A stretch of 64,000 bases of DNA from Varanus komodoensis (lineage: Eukaryota > Chordata > Lepidosauria > Squamata > Varanidae), in contig NW_025336481.1 of the NCBI RefSeq assembly GCF_004798865.1, positions 26,282,966 to 26,346,965 on the forward strand, written 5' to 3'. A model generated the notes under the pieces. The model did not search any database. It had not been told where the DNA came from and saw only the letters and a program-made list of their open reading frames with translations. A program made the translations under genes and the position numbers. Within the stretch, counting starts at the first letter, position 1; every line of letters begins with the position of its first letter. This document shows, in pieces, positions 13,492 through 26,112 of the stretch.

Positions 13492-14869
13492 GGAGGTTCC
13501 TCTCTCTGTCCCCAAGTCCTTCAGTCCTGACTTGCAAGTTACAGGAATCGTATACTTCCTTCTGGGTACCACTGGGAGCTCACCAGTGAGTCAATTCCTT
13601 CTTCCACAGCTGTATTTTAAAATCTCAAGTCTTTCCTCCCAAAGATAAAGAACATATGAACATTGGTCAATTTTGATAAAAAATGAACTGATGTATAATT
13701 CCCACTTTTTCTTACTTAAGGCTAAGTGCCTTACTTGCACTGCCCTGACAGCATTGTGGTTATTACCTGATAATGGCCAATGCATTCCATGTTGTACCAG
13801 TATAGCATAGGTGACAGCAGCAGCAAAGTGGTTTTGGCACATCTTGATCTCTGGCAAAAGTGTCCTACTTGGCCCCACTGGGAGCAACAATTGCCTGCCC
13901 TGACTCTTAGCCTGAATGGGAGAGTGGATGTCAGTCAAATAGCAAGTTGAGCAATGGAAAGGCACAGCTTAGTCTAAATCCCCATTCTGGAGCATTAATA
14001 TTAGACGCTACATGTCTCTGTACATCTGCCTTCAGCATTCTTCAAGGGGTAGATGCAAAACTGATCTCTCTGCTGAGGTGTCATGCCCTACAGGGGGCAA
14101 GTGTTGGGTTCTTTCAACTACTAAAGAAACACAACTGGGTTCTTACATACAAAAGAACTGACCAGACAGAACTAGGGTGGAACCTTGGAGGTTAAGTCCA
14201 GGACCTTACAGCCCTGGATGCTCCTCCCAGAATGATGACCCAAAGACTGGTAGGTGATTAGGGCAGCAGAAGCAAACTATTGTATTCCTGTAGTCATGGT
14301 GTTGCTCTGCTTTAAATGAGTTTGACCTGCACATGCTCAGAACACATACCTACATTTCTGTCTGTCTGTCTGGCTTGCTTTTTATCTCAGGGTTGGAAAA
14401 CAGTATACTTACATATTAAGAATGTCATTTTTAAAACAAGCCATGACAGTTGTGAGGGTGACAGATGATGTGAGTTGTGTGTTTCATAATGGAAGGAATA
14501 TACAAAACCTGGATCATTAAATCCATGCCCTAAAATTACCTAGCTGAATTGCTAGATCTGAGCAAGAGAAAATACCCTTTCTGATTTTTTTCACTTTTCA
14601 GAAAAGCAAACCAAACCAAACCATTAAACACAGAATAAAAATCTTAACACAATCTTGCATTGATCTGATTAACTACAGTTACTATTCATGTGGAATCCCT
14701 TACTTTGCAAGATACTTTATGATATAAAGCCATGTAATACTTAATCTTTAGTTTATCTGGCTCCGTATTGTGAACACTGACAAGCAGTAGTTTTCCAGGC
14801 TCTTTCCTCACCCTATCTGAGATGGCAGAGACCAAACCAGTGACTTTTTCCATGCAAATATATGCCCTG
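13492..14869. other. Non-genic stretch
   Basis: No gene or clear repeat. A 124-codon reverse frame (13591-13965) is unrecognised. There is a short (TCTG)n run near 14358-14371. Confidence 0.4.
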
Positions 14870-14985
14870 CCTCCCAACCATGGCCCTTCACAATCTTGTT
14901 GGTCCTCACAAGAGCATCATGAGGCATAATTGTTATTATTATTCTTTTATAGACAGTGACTGCCCGACACATCAAAGCAGGTCTA
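14870..14985 (-). mobile_element. Possible MIR-type SINE, core fragment
   Basis: On the + strand it reads like the reverse of a MIR core: 'cctcacaagagcatcatgag', then a TTATTATTATT stretch, then 'ttttatagacagtgactgcc'. The order matches the 'bulk of taxa' MIR layout, but divergence is high and no tRNA head can be seen. Confidence 0.4.
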
Positions 14986-15324
14986 ACTTCTTTGCAACTG
15001 CTAAGAAGCTAATGCTGGATGTGTGATTTGACAGTGGATTCCTGATAATGCTTCTGTATAATGTTCACAGTTGCTCTGAGTCCATATAATTTATGGGTCT
15101 TGAACTGTTGCCTTCAAAGTCAAACACCATCCTCATAAATGACACCTGTTTTCGCATGTGGATTGATGGCTTCATTTGCCCCAGAGTGCTTTGTTCATTG
15201 TTCTTTTTTTTCTTTCTGCTTCATGCCCTATCACAATCTGATTCACATGCAAGGATCAGTGATGGATAAAAAGTCTTTCATGAAGGACAGGGAATGTAGC
15301 TTGATCCCACTGCATTCTATTGTC

Positions 15325-15480
15325 ATTGTTTTATTATTTATTTCATTTTCTAGCTGAAGTTCTCTGGGCAGGTTACAAAATGCAGTAGGATACCATAATT
15401 GTTCCCTCCAAAATCCACACATTTAGAACATATAAAAGCATCTAAAACAATATATAATAAAGAGTAGACCTTCAAAACAC
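15325..15480 (-). mobile_element. Possible LINE/SINE 3' tail, reverse strand
   Basis: A T-rich 'ttattatttatttcatttt' start is followed by 'ctctgggcaggttacaaaat' and an A-rich 'taaaagcatctaaaacaata' block. This is the layout of reversed L2/SINE tails in squamates. It is decayed and boundaries are approximate. Confidence 0.35.
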
Positions 15481-18400
15481 CTGGGGAATTCTCTGACACA
15501 ATGACAAGGCTCTCTTTAGCAAGAAAGCATGGACATTATTTTTGTTGACCTCAACACAGTGGCAGAGCTATGTTAGAGCTGTATTTATTGCCTTCAGAAA
15601 AACTGTTTTACGTTATGGAACAGAATGAGGAAGCTAACCCCAGGATCCTTTTTGATGATGATGCGTTTTGGTGTATGAAATATTTATTGTGTTTCTGTTA
15701 ATGTTCTGGGAGTCAGTTTGTGTAGAGGCTTTTTCTAATGCTCCATTTTTGTCCTTGAATTCTTGCTACTATTCTAAGGAGGGTAACTTGCTTAATTCCA
15801 CCTTAGCATCTTCCACTCTTTTTTCCATCGCCTCTCCTCTTTTCATTAAAATTTTGTAAATTCCCATACATTGTCCTTCCTAAATTATCCTAATGAATTA
15901 AAAAAAATCCTTGGTTTTTGCTTTATTTATATTTTTGAAGTCTATTGAAAATAGTTGAAAAATAGGGCAGGATAAAAAAGCTTTATAAAATTAGTTCCAT
16001 CTATTGCTAGTTTTATCCCCATGAAAAACTTGCCATTCAAGTTGCTGATATGAATTGACTTGACAGCAGGAGACGTTGAGAAGGCTGTGCATCCATTAAG
16101 GATTTCAGCATGCGGTGTTGCTGCCATCTTGTTTTCTGTCATAGCACTTGCAAATGCCAGAGACCCACGGAAATGACAGCTGCTTTTCTTGAGAGTTCTG
16201 AGATTTTAAAATAATTGTATTCGGTATAAAATAAAAGATGGCTTCTCTGTGCTAAAATGCTGTGAGGATTCAGTAGATTTCAGTGAGGCAGCCACCAATG
16301 GTATATTTAGCTGTTCCATTCATATCTATGTCCCACTTTCCAAAAGGATGAAATGTGTCAGCAAACATGGCCACGTGTCTGCAGTTCTGGGCAGGGGATG
16401 TACAACATGGTGAAAGTTTTCTGTTTACATTTCCTAAATATCAAAAGACTGAACTAGTTCAAAGACTTCAAATAAATGCTTCCTCTGTGCTCCATTGTAA
16501 TTTTAATTCATAGTGATGTCATGAAGATCAATGAACAGATAAATGAACAGACTGACAAGAAATTGCATTTTTTAATATCATTTACAAACACTGGGTGAAG
16601 ACAGTCTAAGGGAAAGCATTCAACAGATGTATGAAGAGCAGATTATTTTTCCAAAGTACAGCTGAGTACCCTTAAAGGTGGTTGGAGATTTTTCAACAGC
16701 ACCTGGGGATGTCTATTTCTATGTCAGTATCTTAGCTGATGCTCATCTAATCTAGTATTATCTGTCCTGTTGAAGACAGAGGAAACCCAAAACATAAGCA
16801 GTGATATACTTTTGTTCCATGATCCAGAATCAAAGGTTTTTCTAGGGCTAATTAGTAGACTTTCTCAGTCCCCGTGAAGTGTTCTGTATTTTTAGACCAC
16901 TGGAGCAACATTAATTAACCCATATAATTAAAGTTCTTAATTTAAAAAGCTCATTAGGACCTTTAAATTTTGAAAGTATACTCCCCAAATTAATTAGTGA
17001 AGCCTCGTTGGATGCAGCATCTTTTCACTCTCATGTAGCTATTTTAGTGCAAATGTTTCGTTTTGAATCATTTCTGCCAATAGGGGGATAGAACCAGCAC
17101 AGATTCTTTCAACAGGCTTGATAAAATTTACTTTATTCCCTCTACCTTTTATACAAAATGTATTGATTGAGATGTTGATGAACATATTTGTAGCCTACCT
17201 GCTACCTGCACATATAAACTCACTATTTAAAATAATATTAATGTGATGTATGAAAGTCATATTTAAGATGTGAAGTTTTTCGTGCAGATGTGCCTGAAAG
17301 ACAAGCAGGCTCCTCATGGTAATTCTTCTCCCTTCCAGCATTTTCCTCCCTCTCAGTCCTCCAAGTTGTAAATTTATCTTTTGATTTCCTGGTTAAAAAC
17401 AAAGGAAAAGTTCCCCCAAGGACTGTTATTTGCTGTCATACATGCCTCAGAATCACCTACTCATTATGAGCAAAGACAAACTGTGTTCTCATTTTGGAAC
17501 AAATGGCCAACTTTCATGCAGTTAATAGGCACAGTTATAAGGGAACAGTTGCTATGATATTAGCAAATGGTTTTGTTTTGTTCTACCATCAATCACAAGA
17601 ACCCTGCCAGTAGGAAAAGGAATCTGAGCCGCCACCACATTTTCAATTCTTACTTCTTCCTTTCCTCCCCTTTGGGGTTAATTCTTTAAGTTGACTTGTC
17701 CCTGCCCACTCAGAAAGGAAGGGGGAAATGTTCTGAGAAGAAGCAACTGGGACCATACTTCCTCTTTCAGTAGTTCAAGGTGTGTGTGTTGTCCCAATAC
17801 TGTGTTTTAATGGACATATATATGGACAGATATAAACCCACACTCTGCTTTATAAGCCAGAGGATAGGTTGGGTCATGTGAACCCAGCCGCTGACTACCG
17901 GGCATGGAAGTGAGTCATTCTAAATAGGTGCCTTTCCAAAGGCTTACTGCAAAAGAGGCCTTGGTTCCATTCACTCTGGAAGGAAGTCTGATTTGGGGAG
18001 CATCATGAATAATCTAAAGAGGTCTAATTTGGCTCATCTTTTGGACATTGACTTAATCAGTGTACATCTGCACTAGAAATAAGGTAAGTATGACAAGGAA
18101 CAACACACTGAATTTACTTCCAATACTACCCACACTTCCCCACACATTTGTTAGGCCTGAACTCAGCAGACCCTTCTTCAGAAGAGGAGGATTGGGATTC
18201 CACAACAAACTCCACTTCCATAGAAGATCTGGGACAGCCTGAGCAGTCCTGTCGAACAGCTCCCTTGGATCACCAGGTTATCTTTTCTGGTACCCTTGTC
18301 TCCTCCCTCATTCTGCTGCTCTCCAGAGTAGAAGCAGGGAGAAGGTCAGGAGACTCAGAGTCATTGGTGGAATACTTGACTGACTGCCAGAAAACTCTGG

Positions 18401-20222
18401 ATCTTTCCAGGAGGAGAGAGAGTCCCAGCTGCAGACAATGAGAAGCTGAGCCAGCTACAAATGTGGAACCCAGAAGAAGGGTAGATGATAGCATGTGCGC
18501 AAGCCCTTAGTCTCTGCCTGGACCTCTGCTGAGTTAAAAGCTTCCTTTGAGCCATTACCTCCAGCTTCTTCCTCATGTACAGCTAGGATGTAATTCCTTT
18601 CACATTTACTTGGCCAAGTCAACGCAGAAAGGACCGGACTTCATAGCTGTGATCTAAAGCACACAAATTGACTAATTTAGGTGCTGAAGCTACTGATTAA
18701 AGTGATACAAAGGACGTGGGATTCCTGCTGCCAAGGAAAGGGAGGGGGTGGTGATGTCAAGGAGAAGGCTATATTTTGTAATTTAGCTCCGTATAACGAA
18801 AGGGCTGTCTTTGCATGGTGTGTTATGCAGAATCCTAATTTCCTTTTCTCTCTCTTTTGTTTCTGTTTACTGTTTGGCTTTAAAGCACTTACAAACTTTC
18901 CCAAGCAGGGCTTCTAATGAGCCGTACGTACCCCTTCCATTCTTATAAGGCAGCACTGGCTGTGAATTGTATTTTCTCATTAAAAAATAATACCGGCTGC
19001 TGCCAACACCACATTGATTATGGCAAGTGGTACATAAATAAAAACAATAATAATTAATGATGATAATACTTCTTGTCCGTGTTATGAGTTTAGACAAGTG
19101 GAGTCCAGACTTGTGCTATTATTGAGTGGTGTGGGAGACAGACTTTCCAGGTCTGTCTAAGTAATAAAATAACCTTTGGCATAAGTTATTTATGAAAGGG
19201 TTCAGGTTAAAGGAGTGGGAGAAATCAGATATTGCATAAAATAAGATTACCTAATCAATTTCTATTGCACAACTGTGACAAACTACCTCTCTGTTGAGTG
19301 AACAGTACTGACTCCATTTTGAGACAAAGCTAAAAAGGCAGACGGCTTCATTTCCAGCTTCAGAAAAGGTGGGGGAAAGTTCAAGAATGGGATGGAGAGT
19401 GATCATGTAAGACTAGATTGATAGACTTCCTAACATGCATTCCCCAAAGATAAAGGTGGAGGTAAAAACTGAGTAATCCATGAATGTAAGAAAGATATTA
19501 GCTAAGGCACCAGGTGAACAACTTGAAATGTGTTCCAATCATTCCACTCCAGCCTTTGCACATGGCATTAATAGAATTCTGTTTCCATCCACTGTTCCCA
19601 AGTACCCTTTTTTGTTCAGCAGGATGGAAGTCCAACTCAGTCTGTATCCTTCTCACCATTCCCATAGCTCATAAGTATTGCCTGGTTAATTAGAACTGAA
19701 ATGTCATAGTCTTGCTCTGAACTGTTTAAGATCCTTCAGGTTGGCAGTCCTTTTCTCTGTTCTTGTCAGGGGTATGGCTTAGGGTTAGGGTTTTACATGC
19801 CACTCTAAGCCACTGCGGGAGGGGGAAGGTTTATCATGTCATGTGAACACTGCTGCTTTCCATGGGATGGTTAATAAGCCTATGGTTCAGCTTATAAACC
19901 ACCCTATGGAGATATGGTATACTTTCTGAACTTGAAAACAAGCCACAAGTGTGTGGGTCTCACTGTAACATGTGTGTTTGTACATGGTGTTACAGGATAG
20001 CATCATGTAACAGTACAAACAAAAAGAACAGCATCCATAATATGCATAGTTATACAGGTTTTCTAGGGAAGTTAAAGCATATAAGCTGGAATCTTCAAGT
20101 CAATTGGAAAGGGAAAGAAAAAGAGGGAAACATAACAGTGTGCTTGAAGGGGCACCAAGTTTGGGGACAGGGAATATTCAGTCAAAGGCAGTCCAATGGT
20201 TCATGGGATACCTGCATGTAGA
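15481..20222. other. Non-genic stretch
   Basis: No exon, RNA gene or confidently named repeat. The block at 18140-18640 is more GC-rich and has a 97-codon frame rich in Ser, Glu and Asp; it may be an unclassified repeat. The segments 16880-17010 and 18910-19060 are rich in TAAT/ATTA cores. Two TTAGGG units occur at about 19779-19794. Confidence 0.4.
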
Positions 20223-20494
20223 CCGGGGTAGGCAACCTTTGTACTGTTAAGGATTACATACCATTGTGGACAATCTGTTGGGGGCACACATTTGTGGTAG
20301 ATAAGGTGGGGCCTATTGTGATAAGGTCAAGAGCCATTTCTTGTCCTCTTTACCTCTCTTTCTTTCCCATTCTTCAGGCTGCTAGGGAATACACTGACCA
20401 CTCCTCCTGAGATCTGAGCTGAACACATGTAGAATACTTTTGAACTTAGCCCGAGGGTCCTATGCAGCCTTAGGATCACATGTATCCCACCCTG
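20223..20494 (+). mobile_element. Candidate hAT-type MITE
   Basis: The left end reads ccggggtaggcaacctttg and the right end is the reverse of cagggtgggatacatg, giving imperfect TIRs of the CAGGGGTNGGCAACC type. The interior ('gggggcacacatttg', 'aggatcacatgtatcccacc') matches the general form of such elements. The flanks (catgtaga left, acatagac right) are similar only if shifted, so the TSD is not secure. Confidence 0.45.
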
Positions 20495-22756
20495 ACATAG
20501 ACTAGACACTGTAGGTATGGAAGCATTAGCACTGGCCATTTCGGATATGAATTGGGAATTGCTTCTCTTTGTTTCTGGCCAACTGAAATTGATTGAAGAG
20601 AAAACATCCTGTTGTATATTCATGGAAAAGCTCCATATCTACTTGCTTTCCTTGCTTTACCATAATGAAGGGAAGAATTTATAAAATATGAGGAATTCTT
20701 AAGGGGCAGTGAGTTAGGGCTGTGCTTTATCACAAGGTTAAATCCTACTATTTTACCTGAAGACGGCAAATCAGCAAAACTGTCATCTTAACATCTTGGA
20801 AATAATGTAAGTAGGGTATGTGTGTTTGTAAGAATGAATAATTGCACCTGCAGTTCATGTGCTTTGCAGTTGTGGAAAGGGAAAAGTTCAGATTTCCAAT
20901 AAAACTCAAGAAGGGTGAAGCTGTAAGTCAATAAAAAGGCATTTAGGTAATCAAATAAAAGCCAGGCTTGAATTAATAGCATAAAGCAAACATTTCAGTG
21001 ACACAGCACAATGACAGTTAAGAACGGTAACCAGTCAACTTGACATAGTTTCTCTAGTAGCAGGTAGCTCTAATTAAACTGGAGTGCACAGACATGTTTG
21101 GCACCTTTTAGTAAGGTCCATCAGTAAACCAAACACAAATACAGAAACACAAACAGAGAGCTAAACACAAGGATCAGACCCTGTAAAAAATCCAGATGCC
21201 TACTCTGTCTCTAGAACCAGCCTGCCAACATTATTTTATGACAGGATGTAATAATGTCCTCCAAAACATCAAGGCTTCATTCACCTGTTCATCTCCCAGC
21301 ATGATATGCTATCATTTGTCGGAAACATCCTATTATTAATAATAATAATTATTATTATTTTAAGCACGGGGAAAACAGATTGATTTCCCTGCAAACATAA
21401 ATAGACATCTAATAGCAGAAGAGAGAGACACCACTACAATGTTGCGGTGATTGTGCTCCAGGAACTGAATTTGTGAAAAGGTTTGTGCAAGACTGCTGCG
21501 AAGTATAAGACAGGGCAGACCCCAGGAGAGGGAGGGCTTTTTAGTCTACAATTAAAGTAAAATTAAAAGTATGAAGAGCAAGGGAAAGCTATTCAGGTCA
21601 TGCAATGAGAATAAAGGGCAGAGTGCATGGCAAATCCCTCTCCCCAATATCTTGAACTGGTTGGAAAGGAGGAAAACATTAATGGAAACAAAACATTAAT
21701 TTAAAGGGAGGCACTCACTAATCTAATGCACATCCAACTAAAGCATATCTCAGCATGTCCCACTCCAGCCCCCCATTCACTTCAGAGGCAACAATAGCAA
21801 CAAAAATTCACAGAGTCTGTTTTTTCTTGCCCCTACCTACATTTTTTGGCTTAATGCACAGCACTAAATGAGAGGGGCTGCCTTTCAAAGCGTGTTAATG
21901 AATAGTAAAGAGGTCTTACACATCTTACAATGTTCAGAGATCTCAGTACTGTCTCTAAATCCTCTGGAAGCACACTAGCAATCCACATGAAAGACTTCTG
22001 AGAGTTCCCTTGTGCACACTAGAAGCTACAGTAGTATTAAATCAGTCTCTCTTCTCTAAGTGTCATTAAAGTCGGAAGGCTTTGCTGGCATTTGAACTTT
22101 TCTTTAAATGAAGTCTTATGAGGACTTCGCTTTTCCTCTATGGCTTGAGTGAATGGGAGAAATACAAATAGCAGGGGCTTGTATTATTAATCAAATCCTG
22201 CACAAAGTATCTGGACAATAGAAAGCAAATCTGCTGTATTTCACTGGTACAGACGCAATTTCATCTGAGCACTAAATTCTTTCTAAAACGGGATAGCATA
22301 GATTCCATTGCTGAAGCTGGTCCGTACCATGAAGGGTCGGGGAGACTTTAACCCTTTGTTCCTCTTGTAGTCTTGATCAGACAAAACAAACTGATCACTT
22401 TTGGCAATGAAAATTTCAGGAGGAGGACCAGTCTCAATCCAAACCACAGTAGGGGACAGAGGGGCAGCTCCCCGGAAACCTCAAGTTAGAGTCCAATCTG
22501 GGTAGGGTCTTACATACTCTCTTCAGATTAAGGAAGAGTAGTGTAGCTATCAGCCACATCATTCCACGGGGCTGTTCACTGGGACTCTGGGTGAGGTCCA
22601 TGGGCTCCCTCCCCCATCTCCCATTGGCTATGGACATATTTTCACTGCAACACCAATGGGAACCCAAGACACTCTTGCATGAAAATATGCCTAAATGGAA
22701 AAGAATCCTAAAGTCAATCTGAGTCAGAAGCCAATGTGGGGTGGGGGTGTCAGAGA
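20495..22756. other. Non-genic stretch with an (AAT)n/(ATT)n palindrome
   Basis: No gene recognised. At 21331-21360 an AAT run turns into an ATT run, a near-perfect AT palindrome able to extrude a hairpin. Frames at 22434-22667 and elsewhere are short and unrecognised. Confidence 0.45.
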
Positions 22757-22830
22757 ATTTATTTATTTAATTTATTTAGGGAACTTCTATGCTGCCCCAC
22801 TCGCCGAAGCCTCGAGGCGGCTCACAAACA
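22757..22830 (-). mobile_element. L2-type 3' tail fragment
   Basis: The reverse strand reads gtgagccgcctcgaggcttc, then a short spacer and (AAATA)-type repeats: the common L2 tail 'gtgagccgccctgaggctt...ggcataaaaatg...aaataaataaata'. It is only the terminal 70-80 bp, a heavily 5'-truncated insertion. Confidence 0.7.
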
Positions 22831-23692
22831 TAAATAAATAACATCCTTTATTTATTCCATTCATTCATTTAATGTATTGTTCATTCCTGAGATCTGCCTG
22901 AAAGACACCACTTTTTCTTCATGAAAATTAATACAATTATTCCTCAAATTACTACCTTGGTTCACAGTTGAAGTTAGGTTCAGTTCATCAGGTGCTTCTG
23001 AAGTCCACTTTAGCAATCTGAATACTTCTCAAATTATAATGTCATGAAATTTCGGGTTTTAGGAGTATGTGGGTATTAGTATGTCTGAAGTGTCCGAATA
23101 TTTTTTTAAAGAAATGTTCCAGCTTACCAGATAGAGACAATGAAGAAACAGTCTAAAATGAAAATATCATATTCAGAGCATGAACATATACATGGCCCAT
23201 CTGTGTGACTCCTTCTCAAGTTATTAATGTTGGCTTTACCCTCCACCCCCTCAAGCTCATCCATATAAATTATAAAATTTGCATACTGTTGCAGGGAAAA
23301 ATAGGTCAAAGTCTCTGCAGTTGTATTGGTCCCACAGAATGCAGGCATATAAAAAGTGAAATCAAACCTTTCTAACTGGATGAAGATGCTTTTGAACTTT
23401 ACAAATTCTCCAAGCAAGAAGGTTTCATTCAGAACGCTGATAATGTTTACATATATTTAAATGTGTAGGTTTAAGAATTCATTCATTTGGACAAAAAAGA
23501 AAGAAAGAGATAATTGTCTTGTATGTCATTACATTTTTGCTTTTAATAGGTTAAAGGATAAATGATCAATAGTTTGACAGGAATGGTGATTAGTCTAACA
23601 GACTAGGGATGGGAAAAATAATAAAATTTCATTTTATGTGTATTAATACTTTGCATTTTACCAAATGCACATTTCTGTCACTCTTTCATGTT
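22831..23692. other. Non-genic stretch
   Basis: Nothing recognisable. AT-rich with short chance frames. Confidence 0.4.
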
Positions 23693-24040
23693 GTTAGAAA
23701 CCAGAGGCATCCCATGAAAGAGATTCATGGGACATTCAGGACAGATAAAAGGAGACCCTACACATATTCCAGAGGTAATCTATGGAATTTGCTATTGTAA
23801 GATATTGATAGCCAGCAACCTCGAAGCTTGAGAAAGAGATTGGCCAGATTTACTGAGGGTAAGGCTATCAGTGGCAATTAGTCCTGATGGCTACATGCAT
23901 CTTATCATATGTCTCTGCATACCAGTGGCCAAGGCTCTCAACTGGGAGTATGCTCCCGCATTTTCATTTATTTCCTGCTTGTGGATTTCCTACCAGCAGC
24001 TAGTGGTCACCATATGAATAGAATACTGAACTAAATTTCT
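23693..24040 (+). mobile_element. CR1 LINE 3' UTR, old copy
   Basis: It contains the ordered CR1 3' UTR blocks: 'ggcatcccatgaaagagatt', 'attcaggacagataaaagga', 'ctatggaatttgctattgta', 'aaggctatcagtggcaatta', 'tagtcctgatggctacatgc', 'cctgcttgtggatttcctac', and a final 'agaatactgaactaaatttc'. No coding sequence is left. Divergence is high and the terminal octamer is decayed. Confidence 0.8.
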
Positions 24041-25918
24041 TCTTAGTTTTCATGTTTATACTGTCTGAATCAATATGTGCAGTAAAGCACACAGGACACC
24101 ATTAGAGAGATCTGTACAATGCACGCACACACAAAATGCGACATGTAAGAGAAAAATCTTTTCAAATGGCATGTATTTGGCAAAATTGAAAATATGGAGG
24201 GAAATGCACACAAAGTTGCATACAAAATTGTGTGGGGTTTGTTTTTAAATTACAAACTGATGTGGAAAAAGAACTGAAAAAAATGAGAGTTGGCAAAATG
24301 AAAAATGGAGAAGAAAACTAAAAGGACAGATCTGTCTACTCCTGGAAAAAAGGAGAATAGAAAAAGCCAAGATTTATGAAGAAAGCATTCTAAGAGAACA
24401 GCTTCCTACTGTCTACTATTGAGTGTGAGAAGCCCAGGAACAAAACTAGAAGAAGGCTGGCTTGATATGAATGGTCAGAAAGAGATTTGGTACTGTTATG
24501 AGACACATGGCAAAATAGCCAGGGAGCCAAAGATTGAAAACAAAGGAACAAAATAGCTTAGAGCACAAGCCTATGACTTACATCATCTGGGAGTGGGAAC
24601 ACAGGATTCTTAGAGTCCCCCAGTGCTCTGACTCCGATGTCTGAGCCCTGTTTCACTTTCCTCACAACTTTCCATTTCGTGGAAAGAAATGCTTGTGTTT
24701 CCTCTCTGAGAATGAAATGAACTTCCGTGTGGGGAAAACGTGAGGGTGCTGTGGAGAGCACTATATTGGACATGAATGGGGTGGTGCAGTGATGGCAGCC
24801 ATTGGAGATATTTTGTCCCTCTCCTGGTGTTCATGGTCACATTCCTGAAATGCAAAAAAGAGCAGGTGTGAGGCTGTCTTCTTTTTAGGGTATTACCCAG
24901 AACTTGCTTATAGCTGAAGAGAAAAGTATAAATATGTAAGACATGAGATGAAATAATTTCCTTCAAAAAAAAGAGATGAGAAGAGAAAAATACAGAAAAT
25001 GTATTTTCTGTTCTCTCTTTCATATATGGCATTACCTAGTCACTCTTCCCTGAACTGATACATTTCCAGTTCGTGAAATAAGGTGTAATACAAGCATGCT
25101 ATTAGATGTGGGTGTCATTGTAAACTGGAAAGAATCATCTCTGCTGAAAATCATTCTTGTACCAGTTGGCTTATTTCAGTCTTTCCCTTTTAAGTTGTGA
25201 GACTGTTTCTAAGAACAATGCTTAGGTTGGCCTTACAGAAATGGAATAGCCTTTAACCTAGTTAATACGGTTCCCATGTATGAAAAGATGTGGTCAGATC
25301 TGAATTGACCCAAACAGGTAGCTTTTGGAAAATGCAGAAGGGATACGATTGAGGACTTGATTATGTTTGGGCAGCTAAGCAGGATAATTTTCTATATGTC
25401 ATCTTCAACACAGCTGTTTTGCAGTGTTGGCTTCGTTCAAATTATATTTTAGTCTTTAGTTATGTGCCATTCAATTTGAAGTATACAGCTATTCAGATCT
25501 TGAATTTAATTTCAGGAATCTGGCCAGTGCTGGGTTTTCCTTTGGCACAGATGCATATGTATAATTGGGTGGGGTGGGCTGTAGCTTATTAATATTTATT
25601 AAATATATTTACTTACTGTTGTTGTGGTGTCATTTTTACATTGCAAAACTCTTGACTGGGCAGTGTTAATAGTTAGACAATATGTCCATACAATTCCAAA
25701 GCAGGTGGTTTACAATTTTCCTATAAATGGCCAATAATTTAGTGAGCAGATTCATTTTCTGTTCTCTATGAAAAATTATAAATGTGCCTTATTTAAGTTT
25801 GGCTTTAGTATGTGAATATTTCAGAAACTGCACCCACAGAATAATGGTGGACTGGTACCTATATGGTACATAGAACATATATGTCTGACTGTGTCTTCTG
25901 CTGACACATGAGCAGTCC
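24041..25918. other. Non-genic stretch
   Basis: No gene. 24120-24330 is A-rich with repeated aaatgcac, gcatgt and aaaatg words, resembling patches at about 30990, 58520 and 61915. A 140-codon reverse frame (24610-25032) is the longest unexplained frame in this part. It lacks any family signature and is probably chance. Confidence 0.4.
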
Positions 25919-26112
25919 GGAAGGAAAGGAAAGGAAAGGAAAGGAAAGGAAAGGAAAGGAAAGGANNNNNNNNNNNNNNNNNNNNNNNNNNNNNNNNNNN
26001 NNNNNNNNNNNNNNNNNNNNNNNNNNNNNNNNNNNNNNNNNNNNNNNNNNNNNNNNNNNNNNNNNGGAAAGGAAAGGAAAGGAAAGGAAAGGAAAGGAAA
26101 GGAAAGGAAAGG
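25919..26112. repeat. (GGAAA)n pentanucleotide tract with a 100-N assembly gap
   Basis: Nine GGAAA units lie left of the gap and nine or ten on the right, in the same phase. Exactly 100 Ns (25966-26065) fill the middle, the usual placeholder for a gap of unknown size. The tract is purine-only on one strand, which favours triplex formation and replication or sequencing stalls. Frames crossing it (Ser-Phe-Pro or Lys-Glu-Arg runs) are artefacts. Confidence 0.97.

Noticed and set aside
24610-25032. 140-codon reverse-strand open frame
   Set aside because: No domain, signal or family similarity seen; it overlaps another frame in AT-rich non-coding DNA. Probably chance.
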